Shown: positions 15,877 to 24,308, counted from the first letter of the stretch. The stretch: 64,000 bases of DNA from Bacteroidetes bacterium 2013_40CM_41_45 (GCA_002215675.1 NGFH01000003.1:1-64000); one strand, 5' to 3'. Numbers and translations are program-made. Notes: generated from the sequence alone by a model not told the origin.

Positions 15877-15918
15877 GGAAACGTACATTTTATTTAAAAA
15901 ATAAGAAAGAGAAATAAT

Positions 15919-16092
15919 ATGAATGGAAAGATAAAGTTAAAAAAAGGAGATACTATATTAGTATATGGTTCTTCTGTTGCAGTTGAATTAGAAGTTGATA
16001 CAATTATATTGGTAACAGAGGATACCTTCTTATCATTTATAAAAAACTTACCTAAAGACGCTGATTATAGAATTACATTACAATCTGATTAA
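15919..16092 (+). CDS. Unknown protein, 57 aa
   Basis: Start ATG after AAGAGAAATAAT. Strand-rich (KGDTILVYGSSVAVELEVD), then LSFIKNLPKDADYRITL. No family recognised. Confidence 0.55.
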   Translation: MNGKIKLKKGDTILVYGSSVAVELEVDTIILVTEDTFLSFIKNLPKDADYRITLQSD

Positions 16093-16109
16093 TAAAATAA
16101 GTGTTTTAT
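16092..16109 (+). repeat. Intercistronic mini-hairpin, copy 2
   Basis: ATAAAA and TTTTAT flank 6 nt. The 5' arm touches the preceding stop, and the SD GGAG follows 1 nt later. Confidence 0.45.
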
Positions 16110-16120
16110 GGAGAAAATAA

Positions 16121-16654
16121 ATGAGTGTTGTTGCAGTTAAAATTATTAATAATGAAAAAAATATTGGATTTGAAATATCTAGTGATTCTATTATGACCAG
16201 AAATGCAACTCAATCTAAAAATAACACATCTGATTTTGTAAAACTTTATGAAATAAATGATATTGTTGTTGGAACTGCTGGATATGCAGAAGATTCTTCT
16301 TTAATGAAATTATTTATTGAAACAACAAAACCATCTAGTTCTACTGAAACAGGTTTACTCGAATTTATATCCAGATTTCAAGATTGGAAAAAAAAGAAAA
16401 CTGATAATGGAAGCATAAATAGCACTTTTTTTATTGGGTATGAATATAAAATTTTTTATATAAGTGGATGGCATATCCAACAAATAACAAAATATGATGC
16501 AATTGGTGCAGGACAAGATTTTGCATTGGCATCATTATATCTTGGACACAATACTAAAGAAGCCGTAAAAACTGCAATTGAACTTTCTGTTTATTGTGAA
16601 GAACCCATAATAACAATAGAAAAATATATAACATTAGGAAAACAATATGTTTGA
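16121..16654 (+). CDS. Proteasome/HslV-like Ntn hydrolase
   Basis: 177 residues with the strand order of the proteasome beta/HslV family: MSVVAVKI, then the SSDSIMTR region, then KLYEINDIVVGTAGY, and a C-terminal AIGAGQDFALASLYLGHNTKEAVKTA with YCEEPIITI. The residue after Met is Ser, so processing could expose an N-terminal Ser nucleophile; Bacillus ClpQ/CodW is a known N-terminal-Ser HslV. Similar phage proteins are known but their substrates are not. No HslU-type unfoldase is nearby. Overlaps the next gene by 8 nt. Confidence 0.8.
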   Translation: MSVVAVKIINNEKNIGFEISSDSIMTRNATQSKNNTSDFVKLYEINDIVVGTAGYAEDSSLMKLFIETTKPSSSTETGLLEFISRFQDWKKKKTDNGSINSTFFIGYEYKIFYISGWHIQQITKYDAIGAGQDFALASLYLGHNTKEAVKTAIELSVYCEEPIITIEKYITLGKQYV

Positions 16655-16937
16655 AAATAATGAAAGAAAACAATTAACAGAAGAACATATGGAAAATCCA
16701 AAAGTAGGGGATAGGTTTTCTGAAATGTTGGCTTTTTGGGTTTATGTTTTACATGTCAATAATGATTTAAAAACAATTATTACTTTATCTGCACACGCTC
16801 CTGCCGAACTTCCAAAAGACGGAAAAATTGAATATCAAACTTTTGATGAATTTCGCACAAGATTTCATTATAGCGGAGGAGAAGATTATTGGGTATCTTA
16901 TATAGATGGAAATAATGATGTTGAAGGTTGGTATTAA
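16647..16937 (+). CDS. Conserved phage protein of unknown function
   Basis: 96 residues. The pattern PKVGDRFSEMLAFWVYVLHV ... YWVSYIDGNNDVEGWY matches a small family I have seen repeatedly in phages; its role is unknown. Coupled to the proteasome-like gene. Confidence 0.7.
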   Translation: MFENNERKQLTEEHMENPKVGDRFSEMLAFWVYVLHVNNDLKTIITLSAHAPAELPKDGKIEYQTFDEFRTRFHYSGGEDYWVSYIDGNNDVEGWY

Positions 16938-16941
16938 TATT

Positions 16942-17172
16942 ATGAACAATATGTGGACAGCAAAATATTGGAATAAAAATCAATGGATAGATATTGAACT
17001 TATAAATATAAAATCTGGAATGACTATATATGTAGTTGAACCGGATGGAAATGTTGTTTGGAATAATGTTTTTAATTCATCACGATTAAAAGTTACTAAA
17101 GATGCTTGTTATAATGAAGATGGAAATATAGAAATAGAATTTATTAAAGGAGAAGTTGAATTAAATGACTGA
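16942..17172 (+). CDS. Unknown protein, 76 aa
   Basis: ATG 16942 directly follows the preceding stop. Strand-rich (MWTAKYWNKNQWIDIEL). Overlaps the dUTPase start by 8 nt. No family recognised. Confidence 0.6.
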   Translation: MNNMWTAKYWNKNQWIDIELINIKSGMTIYVVEPDGNVVWNNVFNSSRLKVTKDACYNEDGNIEIEFIKGEVELND

Positions 17173-17602
17173 AAATATTTCGATAGTATATCATGATAAA
17201 GATATGCCTCATATTGAATATGTAGATGGAAAATCTGATTGGTTAGATTTAAGGTCTGTTGAACGATACCATTTATTAAGAGGAGAATATAAACATATTT
17301 CTTTGGGAGTTTCCATTAAATTACCAGATAATTATGAAGCTTATATCATTCCAAGAAGTTCACTTTTTAAAAATTATGGGTTAATGCAAGCTAATTCATT
17401 TGGTCTTATTGATAATAGTTATTGTGGAAATGAAGATATATGGAAATTCACAGCCTATGCAACTATGGAAACTATTATTAATAAATATGATAGAATTTGC
17501 CAATTTAGAATAATGATAAAACAACCCGATATTAATTTTGTTGTGGTTGATAAATTGGATGGTGATACTCGTGGTGGATTCGGCAGTACCGGAAAAAAAT
17601 AA
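17165..17602 (+). CDS. dut: dUTPase (trimeric type)
   Basis: Hydrolyses dUTP to dUMP, which feeds ThyX and keeps uracil out of DNA. Five motifs are visible in order: SDWLDLRS (motif 1, with the usual Gly-Tyr replaced), PRSSL (2), GLIDNSYCGN (3), DRICQFRIM (4) and the C-terminal lid RGGFGSTG (5). 145 residues is normal. Last gene before a terminator. Confidence 0.92.
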   Translation: MTENISIVYHDKDMPHIEYVDGKSDWLDLRSVERYHLLRGEYKHISLGVSIKLPDNYEAYIIPRSSLFKNYGLMQANSFGLIDNSYCGNEDIWKFTAYATMETIINKYDRICQFRIMIKQPDINFVVVDKLDGDTRGGFGSTGKK

Positions 17603-17604
17603 TC

Positions 17605-17640
17605 ATAAGGAAAGGTCATATATGACTTTTCCTTATTTAT
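17605..17640 (+). terminator. Terminator after dUTPase
   Basis: Arms 17607-17619 and 17622-17634 (AAGGAAAGGTCAT/ATGACTTTTCCTT) form a stem of about 12 bp, followed by ATTTATTTT. It ends the transcript started at 10853. Confidence 0.85.
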
Positions 17641-17647
17641 TTTAACC

Positions 17648-17676
17648 TTGACAATTTGTGTAAAATATGATAGAAT
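17648..17676 (+). promoter_or_regulatory. Sigma-70 promoter
   Basis: TTGACA (17648-17653), 17-bp spacer ending TGA, TAGAAT (17671-17676). Immediately follows the dUTPase terminator and precedes a run of about 15 small genes leading to DNA polymerase. Confidence 0.88.
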
Positions 17677-17704
17677 CAAATATATTAAAAACAGGAGAAT
17701 TATT

Positions 17705-17905
17705 ATGGCAACCCTACAGATTGACCTTGAAATATCTATTGAATGTGAAAAATGCGGGAATAAATCTAAACCAAAATTTAATGAATCTTCTGCGCGTATA
17801 TGGGCAATTACAAATGGTTGGCATATAAATTATATTAACGATACTGCCATTTGTTCTTCATGTCGAACAAAAAATCTTTTAGGAATAAAAAATGGAAAAA
17901 ACTAA
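17705..17905 (+). CDS. Small zinc-ribbon protein
   Basis: 66 residues with CEKC and CSSC separated by about 38 residues, a zinc-ribbon layout. ATG 17705 follows CAGGAGAATT. First gene of the transcript. Overlaps the next gene by 14 nt. Confidence 0.7.
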   Translation: MATLQIDLEISIECEKCGNKSKPKFNESSARIWAITNGWHINYINDTAICSSCRTKNLLGIKNGKN

Positions 17906-18116
17906 TTTTATAAATTTTTGTGGAATAGCTAATTTTGATGAGATAATTACATCGCAATTTTTATTATATGTTTATTATAATAAATTAGAAAATAAAAATG
18001 AAATTGAATTATCTGAGTTTATTAAAAAAGAAAGAACTATTACTGAATGGCAATTTATTTGTGATGGATTTTTAGAATCTCTAACTATTGTTAAAAACGC
18101 TTGGGATATAAAATAA
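17892..18116 (+). CDS. Unknown protein, 74 aa
   Basis: Helical; begins MEKTNFINFCGIANFDEIIT. No family recognised. Coupled to the zinc-ribbon gene by overlap. Confidence 0.6.
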   Translation: MEKTNFINFCGIANFDEIITSQFLLYVYYNKLENKNEIELSEFIKKERTITEWQFICDGFLESLTIVKNAWDIK

Positions 18117-18119
18117 TAA

Positions 18120-18137
18120 ATAAAATGTGCATTTCAT
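18120..18137 (+). repeat. Intercistronic mini-hairpin, copy 3 (imperfect)
   Basis: ATAAAAT pairs with ATTTCAT around GTGC, with one A-C mismatch. Confidence 0.35.
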
Positions 18138-18149
18138 AATTGAGGAATA

Positions 18150-18314
18150 ATGGCAAAAAGAATTAATATTGATGGAAAATTTTATCGTAATCGCAGAGGG
18201 AAACTTGTTCAAATTCCTGATGAATGGCTTGGTAAAACTACTGACCGTCAAACAATAAAAAAAAGAAATTCTATTTCTAGACGGACAAGAAAGAATAAAA
18301 ATAAATCAACATAG
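18150..18314 (+). CDS. Small basic protein, 54 aa
   Basis: ATG after TGAGGAATA. Very rich in Lys and Arg (RNRRGKLVQIPDEW, then RRTRKNKNKST), so it may bind nucleic acid. Ends with TAG. Function unknown. Confidence 0.6.
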   Translation: MAKRINIDGKFYRNRRGKLVQIPDEWLGKTTDRQTIKKRNSISRRTRKNKNKST

Positions 18315-18323
18315 GAAACAATA

Positions 18324-18566
18324 ATGATAGGTATAGGTAAAGTAATTAAATCTGTTGCTGGTGGATATGCATATTTTGAAGTTGAAAAAGATTATATAGA
18401 ATATATAGATACTAAAAAAATAAAATTTCTAGTTCGTAAAATTGAAAGAAAAAATGAACATGATTTTGATATAGAAATGTTTCCGTATAAGTATGATAAG
18501 CCTGATTATCAAAACCCCGAATTTTTAACCCTATATTGTGATATAGCAATCATAAGATATAAATAA
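18324..18566 (+). CDS. Unknown protein, 80 aa
   Basis: Beta-rich start (IGIGKVIKSVAGGYAYFEVE), no family recognised. SD is AGGAAACA. Confidence 0.6.
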   Translation: MIGIGKVIKSVAGGYAYFEVEKDYIEYIDTKKIKFLVRKIERKNEHDFDIEMFPYKYDKPDYQNPEFLTLYCDIAIIRYK

Positions 18567-18580
18567 AATACAGATTTTAT
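18563..18580 (+). repeat. Intercistronic mini-hairpin, copy 4
   Basis: ATAAAAT pairs with ATTTTAT around ACAG; the 5' arm includes the stop of the gene at 18324-18566, and CAAGGAAAA follows. Confidence 0.5.
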
Positions 18581-18593
18581 CAAGGAAAATAAA

Positions 18594-18809
18594 ATGACAA
18601 TATTAAATCAAACTTACACTGGAATGCCTTGCCCACTTTCTATTCACTATCTTAAGGATACGATTAAAAACAGAGGTAACTCATCAATGATGATGCAAAT
18701 ATCTGTTTCAGCTTGGGAATTAGCAATAGTTTTGGACAGACTAGATTATCTTGAAAGATATGAAAAATATGTTCAAACAGCAATTGAAAAAGGTGTTCCT
18801 TATAAATGA
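18594..18809 (+). CDS. Unknown protein, 71 aa
   Basis: Contains an amphipathic helix (VSAWELAIVLDRLDYLERYE). SD AAGGAAAA. Overlaps the next start by 4 nt. Confidence 0.6.
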   Translation: MTILNQTYTGMPCPLSIHYLKDTIKNRGNSSMMMQISVSAWELAIVLDRLDYLERYEKYVQTAIEKGVPYK

Positions 18810-18976
18810 AAATTAATATGATTAATAGCATAAATAAATATAATCAAGAGTTAAAAAATTTAAATTATCAAATAATTATTGCAACAAATGAAACTCAAAT
18901 TTTTATAAATCTTATATCTGCTTATATTTATAAATCTTGGTGGCAACGAATTCAATATTGGTTGAGATTAAAATGA
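18806..18976 (+). CDS. Unknown protein, 56 aa
   Basis: ATGA-coupled to the gene before. Asn/Ile-rich, with a Trp-rich end (YKSWWQRIQYWLRLK) that could be amphipathic. Function unknown. Confidence 0.55.
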   Translation: MKINMINSINKYNQELKNLNYQIIIATNETQIFINLISAYIYKSWWQRIQYWLRLK

Positions 18977-18992
18977 AAGAAACCGTGTCATT

Positions 18993-19157
18993 ATGAATGA
19001 TTCACAAAAGTTATTATTAGATATTTCAAAAGACCCTGAAAAATCAGAAAGATTTTTTAAGATTGTTGCGGCTGATAAATTAATTCGCAAAGGAAAATTA
19101 TTGTTGATTGTTTGTTTATGTTTGTTTATTGGATTTATGTTTGGGAAAATATTATGA
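18993..19157 (+). CDS. Small membrane protein, 54 aa
   Basis: Cytosolic-type N-terminus then a C-terminal transmembrane helix (LLLIVCLCLFIGFMFG), giving a tail-anchored topology. The stop overlaps the next ATG. No strong ribosome site, so the start is uncertain. Confidence 0.55.
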   Translation: MNDSQKLLLDISKDPEKSERFFKIVAADKLIRKGKLLLIVCLCLFIGFMFGKIL

Positions 19158-19339
19158 AAATACAATATCATAATTGTGAAGAATTAAAAAAAGAAATTCA
19201 TGGTTTGAAATATCTTGATGCATTACATGCAATAACAATATGGCATCATGATGTTCAAAAATTTTGGATAATGTCTTTATATCAACACGCAGATATAATT
19301 ATTAATTATTGTCCATTTTGTGGAGTTAAATTAAAATGA
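19154..19339 (+). CDS. Unknown protein with CPFCG motif
   Basis: 61 residues. ATG 19154 overlaps the preceding stop. The end YCPFCGVKLK is the second knuckle of the common phage Lar/DUF-type zinc motif; a first CxxC is missing. Function unknown. Confidence 0.6.
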   Translation: MKIQYHNCEELKKEIHGLKYLDALHAITIWHHDVQKFWIMSLYQHADIIINYCPFCGVKLK

Positions 19340-19542
19340 ATTGTGATTATTGTAATAGTAGAATTATTGAAGAAGATGAAAATTGTTCTCATTGTGGTGC
19401 GCCAATAAAAGACTATTATTCTACAAAAGAATGGATTTCTAAATTAAATATTTATAATAATCTAAAAGATTTTAAACTTGGAAATGAAATACATATATCT
19501 TCTCTTTCAAATTCAATAGAATATTTTGAAAAACATTCATAA
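19336..19542 (+). CDS. Small zinc-ribbon protein, 68 aa
   Basis: CDYC and CSHCGAPI in the first 25 residues make a compact zinc ribbon; the rest is a helical tail. Coupled to the gene before by ATGA overlap. Confidence 0.65.
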   Translation: MNCDYCNSRIIEEDENCSHCGAPIKDYYSTKEWISKLNIYNNLKDFKLGNEIHISSLSNSIEYFEKHS

Positions 19543-19566
19543 AATGAAAGATTCATAAAGGAAAAC

Positions 19567-20112
19567 ATGATTATAGAGAAAAGAAAAAATCCATCATATC
19601 AAGTTGGAGATATAAGATTAAAAAGAGGATTTATTTTTTTAAAAACAATAAACAATATAACAAAATTTTTATCTAATGAAATTTGGACTGAAAAATTATT
19701 AGATAAAAATATATGGGAATCCTTACAATGGGGATGGAGTATGTCGAATATAGGTGAAAGAGTTTTTATAAACAATATTCAATTAATGCATACTAGAGGT
19801 TTGGGATTCAAAGAAGGTAAAAAAAATTTTATAGAAAATATTTTGATATATGGAAGTGAAAATAGAATAAAATATGAAATTATAAATTATTTCTTTGAAA
19901 ATACATATCCAAATAAAGAATATACAATTGAATCAAGAGAAGATAGAGCAGTTTTAGTGAAATTCACAAATAATCCATATGTTCAATCAATTATCTATGA
20001 TACATATAATAATTTTTTAGAAGGTATTGGAATTGATAAAAAAATTATTAATAAATATAAGTTAAAAAATTACAATGTTTTTCATAGCAAAGGAAAAAAT
20101 GAAACCACTTAA
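19567..20112 (+). CDS. Unknown protein, 181 aa
   Basis: Lys/Asn-rich, mixed alpha/beta, no motif recognised. Follows AAGGAAAAC. Overlaps the next gene by 14 nt. Confidence 0.6.
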   Translation: MIIEKRKNPSYQVGDIRLKRGFIFLKTINNITKFLSNEIWTEKLLDKNIWESLQWGWSMSNIGERVFINNIQLMHTRGLGFKEGKKNFIENILIYGSENRIKYEIINYFFENTYPNKEYTIESREDRAVLVKFTNNPYVQSIIYDTYNNFLEGIGIDKKIINKYKLKNYNVFHSKGKNETT

Positions 20113-20266
20113 ATACATAAAAGAATTATCCAAAAAAACAATTGAATGGTATAATATTTTAAAGATTTCTGAAACAGGAACAATTCCACCTAAAGAAGAA
20201 TGGGCTAAACATTTCAATGTTTCCATTGGACTTTATGAACATGTTCAATTAGAAATGAATAAATGA
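20099..20266 (+). CDS. Unknown protein, 55 aa
   Basis: ATG 20099 has AAGGAAAA upstream inside the previous gene. Helical, with PKEEWAKHFNVSIGLYEHVQ suggesting a winged or HTH-like fold. ATGA overlap with the next gene. Confidence 0.55.
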   Translation: MKPLKYIKELSKKTIEWYNILKISETGTIPPKEEWAKHFNVSIGLYEHVQLEMNK

Positions 20267-20499
20267 AAAATCCTAAAACGGTTTATTTTTGGTGGAGTGT
20301 TGGTCATGTCTATCAAGCAGAATTTGTTCGATGGGTTATTAAGAGAATGCATAATGGCAGAGATGATACCAATAAATTAGGAGTTGCTGTTTTACTTGAA
20401 TCTGATTGGTTATTTAATAATGTCAAAATATCTTATGGTTGCAAAAGAGGGCAATATATTCTTAGACCGACCATATACAGATTTATATCGTTCGTATAA
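20263..20499 (+). CDS. Unknown protein, 78 aa
   Basis: Begins MKNPKTVYFWWSVGHVYQAE. No family recognised. The last 26 codons overlap another plausible gene in a different frame (20420-20566), so its 3' end may reflect a frameshift. Confidence 0.5.
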   Translation: MKNPKTVYFWWSVGHVYQAEFVRWVIKRMHNGRDDTNKLGVAVLLESDWLFNNVKISYGCKRGQYILRPTIYRFISFV

Positions 20500-20566
20500 T
20501 AAAGCTTATAGTGGAATTGATAAAATAAGAAGACCAACTGTTGAACAAATACGATTAATAAAATAA
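20420..20566 (+). CDS. Unknown protein, 48 aa, or frameshifted continuation
   Basis: Reads MSKYLMVAKEGNIFLDRPY then a polar helix. It overlaps the preceding gene by 80 nt and has no clear ribosome site. Either a nested start or the true C-terminus of the preceding protein after a shift. Confidence 0.4.
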   Translation: MSKYLMVAKEGNIFLDRPYTDLYRSYNKAYSGIDKIRRPTVEQIRLIK

Positions 20567-20575
20567 ATCTTTTAT
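20558..20575 (+). repeat. Intercistronic mini-hairpin, copy 5
   Basis: ATAAAA pairs with TTTTAT around a 6-nt loop; AAAGGA follows at once and serves the next gene. Confidence 0.45.
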
Positions 20576-20588
20576 AAAGGAATCTAGT

Positions 20589-21068
20589 ATGTCGTACAAA
20601 AATTTTAATAAAGATTTGCCAGCATCTATAAGAAATGAAAATGATATTTCAAATAAATTTTTAGAATTTTATGGATGGAAAACTTTAGGACGCGGTGGAA
20701 AAAGTAATAAATTTGATTTATTAATTCAAACAAATAAGCGTCAAATAAAAGTAGAAGCAAAACAAGATTTCACCTGTAAAAAAACTGGCAATGTTGGATT
20801 AGAATATCATTGCAGAGGAAAGCCAAGCGGAATCAATGTTACGGAATCTGATTATTATGTTTATACAATTCACAGAAAAAATGAGATTGTTTTTAGAATT
20901 GCAAAAACCGAAGTATTGAAATACATGGTTGAGAATAACCTGTATCATCGTTGGGTTAATGGTGGAGATAAAGGTAGTGATAGTTTGAATTATTTATTTA
21001 CATATAATGTATTCTGCACAGGTTCTAGCAGAATATTTTTTGAGAAGGGAACACCAAAAATTGAGTAA
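20589..21068 (+). CDS. Probable PD-(D/E)XK-type nuclease
   Basis: 159 residues. N-terminal helix (NDISNKFLEFYGWKTLGRGGKSNKFD) followed by KFDLLIQ and IKVEAKQD, which fit the D...ExK pattern of Holliday-junction resolvase-like nucleases (D near 39, E-x-K near 55-57). Lies directly upstream of the DNA polymerase and overlaps its start, consistent with replication or repair. Exact specificity unknown. Confidence 0.6.
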   Translation: MSYKNFNKDLPASIRNENDISNKFLEFYGWKTLGRGGKSNKFDLLIQTNKRQIKVEAKQDFTCKKTGNVGLEYHCRGKPSGINVTESDYYVYTIHRKNEIVFRIAKTEVLKYMVENNLYHRWVNGGDKGSDSLNYLFTYNVFCTGSSRIFFEKGTPKIE

Positions 21069-24000
21069 CTATATAAATTACCATAGTCATTCGCACTATA
21101 GCAATGTGATTGTTCCAGATTCGACAATTTCAAATAAAGATAGGGCGAATAGGGTTTTAGAATTAGAACAAAATGTTTTGAGTTCTGTAGAACACGGCTA
21201 TGTTGGTCGTCCAATAGAAATTATTGAATTATCAAAACAATATAATTTAAAGCCTTTATTGGGTGTTGAAACATATTATGTTCGAGATAGAAAAGAAAAA
21301 GATAAAACAAATGCACATTTAATTCTTTTGGCAAAAAATGAAGAAGGTAGAAAAGAAATAAATTGGGCATTATCTGAAGGAAATGTTTCTGGATATTATT
21401 ATCGTGCCAGAATTGATGATGAACTTTTATTTAATATAAATCCAAATAATGTTTGGGTTACTTCTGCATGTCTTGGTGGAATTTGGAAATACGAAGATGC
21501 AGATGATATTGTTTTAAAAATGAAATCATATTTTGGTTTGAATTTTTTCTTAGAAGTTCAGGCACATAATGTTGAACCACAAAAAGAATTGAATCAAAGA
21601 ATTGTAAATCTATCTAAGAAACACAACATTAAAATTATAGCTGGTGCAGATAGTCATATGATTTTTCCAAATCAGGCAAAAGACCGTGATGACTATTTAT
21701 TATCAAGAGGAATTGAATATCCAGAAGAACAAGGTTGGTTTTTAGATTTTCCTTCATATGATGAATTTAAGAATCGATTTGAAATTCAGGGAATTTTAAA
21801 TAAAAACCAAATTGTAGAAGCATTGGACAATACTAATATATTTCAAAATGTTGAAGAATATAGTTCAATAATTTTTGATAATACAAAAATTAAACTTCCA
21901 ACAATTTATCCAACTAAAAATCAAGAAGAAAAAGATAACATATTTAAAAATATGGTTTGGAATTTATGGAGTCTTGAAAAAGATAATGTGCCAGAAGAAA
22001 AATGGAATCATTATGAAGAAGAAATTCAAAAAGAAATGGATATTATTCTTGAAACCGGAATGTCTGATTATTTTCTATTAAATTATGAGGTTGTAAAAAA
22101 GGGAAAAGAATTAGGTGGTTCAATTACCTTAACTGGTAGAGGTTCAGCACCATCATTCTATATTACAAAATTACTTGGACTAACAACTATTGATAGAATT
22201 TCTGCATCTGTAAAAATGTTTCCAGAAAGATTTATTTCCAAAGAAAGATTGTTGGAAACAAAGTCACTTCCAGATTTTGATTTCAATCTTGGTACTCCAG
22301 AAATTTTTGCACAAGCACAGGTAGAGATAGTGGGTGAGGGTAGAAGTTATCCCATGATTGCATTTGGAACAACTAAAAATTTAAGTGCTTGGAAATTATA
22401 TGCCAGAAGTGCTGGAATTGATTTTGATACTTCAAATCATGTATCAGAACAATTAACACAATTTGAATTAGATTATAAGCACGCAGAAGAAGATGATAAA
22501 GAAAATTTAAATGTTCTTGATTATATTGACAAAGAATTACATCAAACATTTTTAGAAAGTAGAAAATATATCGGACTCGTAAATTCTTTGACTATTCATC
22601 CATGCGGTTATCTTCTTGCAGATTTTGATTTACGAAAAGAATTTGGTCTTATAAAAATAAAAACAGGAAATGTAGAACATATCTGTGTTGCTTGTGATGG
22701 ACTATTTGCAGAACAATATAAATTACTTAAAAATGATTTATTGAAAGTTGCCGTTGTTGATTTAATTTATAGAACTTATAAAAGAATTGGAATTAAACCA
22801 CATCCATTACCAGAACTTTTAAAAATTTGTGAAAACAATGAAAAAGTTTGGAATATTTATAAAAGTGCTTGTGGTATGGGAATTAATCAAATTGAACAAC
22901 CCGGAACTGTTGGCAGAGTTGCAAAATATGCGCCAACAAATATATCAGAACTATCTGCTTTTGTTGCGGCTATCAGGCCGGGTTTTAAATCAAATTATAA
23001 ACAATTTGAGGCACGTGAAAAATTTGAATATGGGATTCCAACTCTAGACAAATTGATTCAAACTGATGAATTTCCACAGAGTTATATGCTTTATCAAGAA
23101 AATGCAATGAGTGTTATGGCATATGCAAAAATTCCTATGTATGAAACATATGAGATAATAAAAAATATTGCCAAAAAGAGATATGCAAAAGTTATAAAAT
23201 ATAAAGAACAATTTACTGGAGGAATGAAAGAAAAACTTATTGAGGAAAAAGTTTCAATGAGAGATTCCGAAGAAACAGCCAGTATGACTTGGCAAATTAT
23301 TGAAGATAGTTCAAGATATAGTTTCAATTGTAGTCATTCTTACAGTGTTGCTGGTGATAGTTTATATGGAGCATGGCTTAAAGCGAATTATCCATATGAA
23401 TTTTATGAAGTATTTCTTCAAATGCTTGAAGATGATGCAGACAAAGAAAGACTTGCAAAAACAAAGATTGAAGCTGAAAAACATTTTGGAATTAAATTTC
23501 CTCCATATCGTTTTGGTCAAGATAATAGGGGAATCATTGCCGATAAAAAGAATAAAACAATTTCATCAAGTTTGAAAAGCATAAAAAGTTTCAACCATCA
23601 AATCAGTGAAGATTTATATGAATTAGGAAAAAACAAATATAATACATTTATTGATTTTTTAATTGATGCCGAAGAAAATGGATATATATCTTCTAAATTT
23701 GAAAAACTTATTAAAATAAAATATTTTCAATCATTTGGAAACAATAAAAAACTTTTGACAATTTGGGAAGAATTCAAAAAGGGTAAAAATAGATATGCTA
23801 AAAAACTTTCCGATAAATCAAAAGAAAAAAGAATTCCATTGTTGTTAGAAATAGAAAAAAATACACCAAATGATAATTTGACTTTTAGAGAACAAATATT
23901 GGCAGAACAAGAAATTCTTGAACATGTACAAGCTGTATATCCAAATGTAGATAAAAAATATATTTATGTTATGGGATTGAACGATAAATATGCTCCAAGA

Positions 24001-24231
24001 GTTCAAGCATATTCTATCAATGGTGGAACACAATCAACCCTAAAAATATATAAGGCACAATTTGCAGAAAAACCATTTGGATTTGGTGATATTCTTTATT
24101 GTAAATCTTTTGAGAAAAAATTTGCTGTAAAATATGTTGATGGAGAATATCTTGAAAATAAAGAACAAATTGTCTGGTGGCTAACAGATTATAATGTTAT
24201 TCAGGATGTTGATAAAATAATTGGGGGTTGA
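21061..24231 (+). CDS. dnaE: DNA polymerase III alpha subunit (DnaE-like, family C)
   Basis: Replicative DNA polymerase of 1056 residues. PHP domain at the N-terminus (YHSHSHYSN with H8, H10, H12), and catalytic palm motif PDFDFN with D405 and D407 in place of the usual PDxDxD. The finger region has FNCSHSYSVAGDSLYGAWLK, followed by a helix-hairpin-helix and a C-terminal OB-like part. TTG 21061 is chosen as start because AGAAGGGA lies 12 nt upstream; an ATG at 21007 would overlap the nuclease gene by 62 nt without a ribosome site. Pol C exonuclease is absent. Confidence 0.94.
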   Translation: MSNYINYHSHSHYSNVIVPDSTISNKDRANRVLELEQNVLSSVEHGYVGRPIEIIELSKQYNLKPLLGVETYYVRDRKEKDKTNAHLILLAKNEEGRKEINWALSEGNVSGYYYRARIDDELLFNINPNNVWVTSACLGGIWKYEDADDIVLKMKSYFGLNFFLEVQAHNVEPQKELNQRIVNLSKKHNIKIIAGADSHMIFPNQAKDRDDYLLSRGIEYPEEQGWFLDFPSYDEFKNRFEIQGILNKNQIVEALDNTNIFQNVEEYSSIIFDNTKIKLPTIYPTKNQEEKDNIFKNMVWNLWSLEKDNVPEEKWNHYEEEIQKEMDIILETGMSDYFLLNYEVVKKGKELGGSITLTGRGSAPSFYITKLLGLTTIDRISASVKMFPERFISKERLLETKSLPDFDFNLGTPEIFAQAQVEIVGEGRSYPMIAFGTTKNLSAWKLYARSAGIDFDTSNHVSEQLTQFELDYKHAEEDDKENLNVLDYIDKELHQTFLESRKYIGLVNSLTIHPCGYLLADFDLRKEFGLIKIKTGNVEHICVACDGLFAEQYKLLKNDLLKVAVVDLIYRTYKRIGIKPHPLPELLKICENNEKVWNIYKSACGMGINQIEQPGTVGRVAKYAPTNISELSAFVAAIRPGFKSNYKQFEAREKFEYGIPTLDKLIQTDEFPQSYMLYQENAMSVMAYAKIPMYETYEIIKNIAKKRYAKVIKYKEQFTGGMKEKLIEEKVSMRDSEETASMTWQIIEDSSRYSFNCSHSYSVAGDSLYGAWLKANYPYEFYEVFLQMLEDDADKERLAKTKIEAEKHFGIKFPPYRFGQDNRGIIADKKNKTISSSLKSIKSFNHQISEDLYELGKNKYNTFIDFLIDAEENGYISSKFEKLIKIKYFQSFGNNKKLLTIWEEFKKGKNRYAKKLSDKSKEKRIPLLLEIEKNTPNDNLTFREQILAEQEILEHVQAVYPNVDKKYIYVMGLNDKYAPRVQAYSINGGTQSTLKIYKAQFAEKPFGFGDILYCKSFEKKFAVKYVDGEYLENKEQIVWWLTDYNVIQDVDKIIGG

Positions 24232-24277
24232 CAAAACAATCTTAATATGGTAGAATCATATTAAGATTGTTTTTTTA
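24228..24277 (+). promoter_or_regulatory. Promoter embedded in a terminator hairpin
   Basis: TTGACA (24228-24233), 17-bp spacer and TAGAAT (24251-24256) form a promoter. The same DNA is a 15-bp perfect inverted repeat (24235-24249 with 24257-24271) whose loop is the -10 element, followed by a T-run, so it is also an intrinsic terminator for dnaE. Confidence 0.85.
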
Positions 24278-24290
24278 TGGGGAAAAATTG

Positions 24291-24308
24291 ATAAAATAGT
24301 TCTTTTAT
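24291..24308 (+). repeat. Intercistronic mini-hairpin, copy 6
   Basis: ATAAAA pairs with TTTTAT around TAGTTC, between the promoter-terminator and the SD AGAAGGAA of the deaminase gene. Confidence 0.45.

Noticed and set aside
7652-18314. Stop-codon reassignment, common in some phages
   Set aside because: TAG terminates genes at 7671 and 18314 and long genes do not contain in-frame TAG or TGA.
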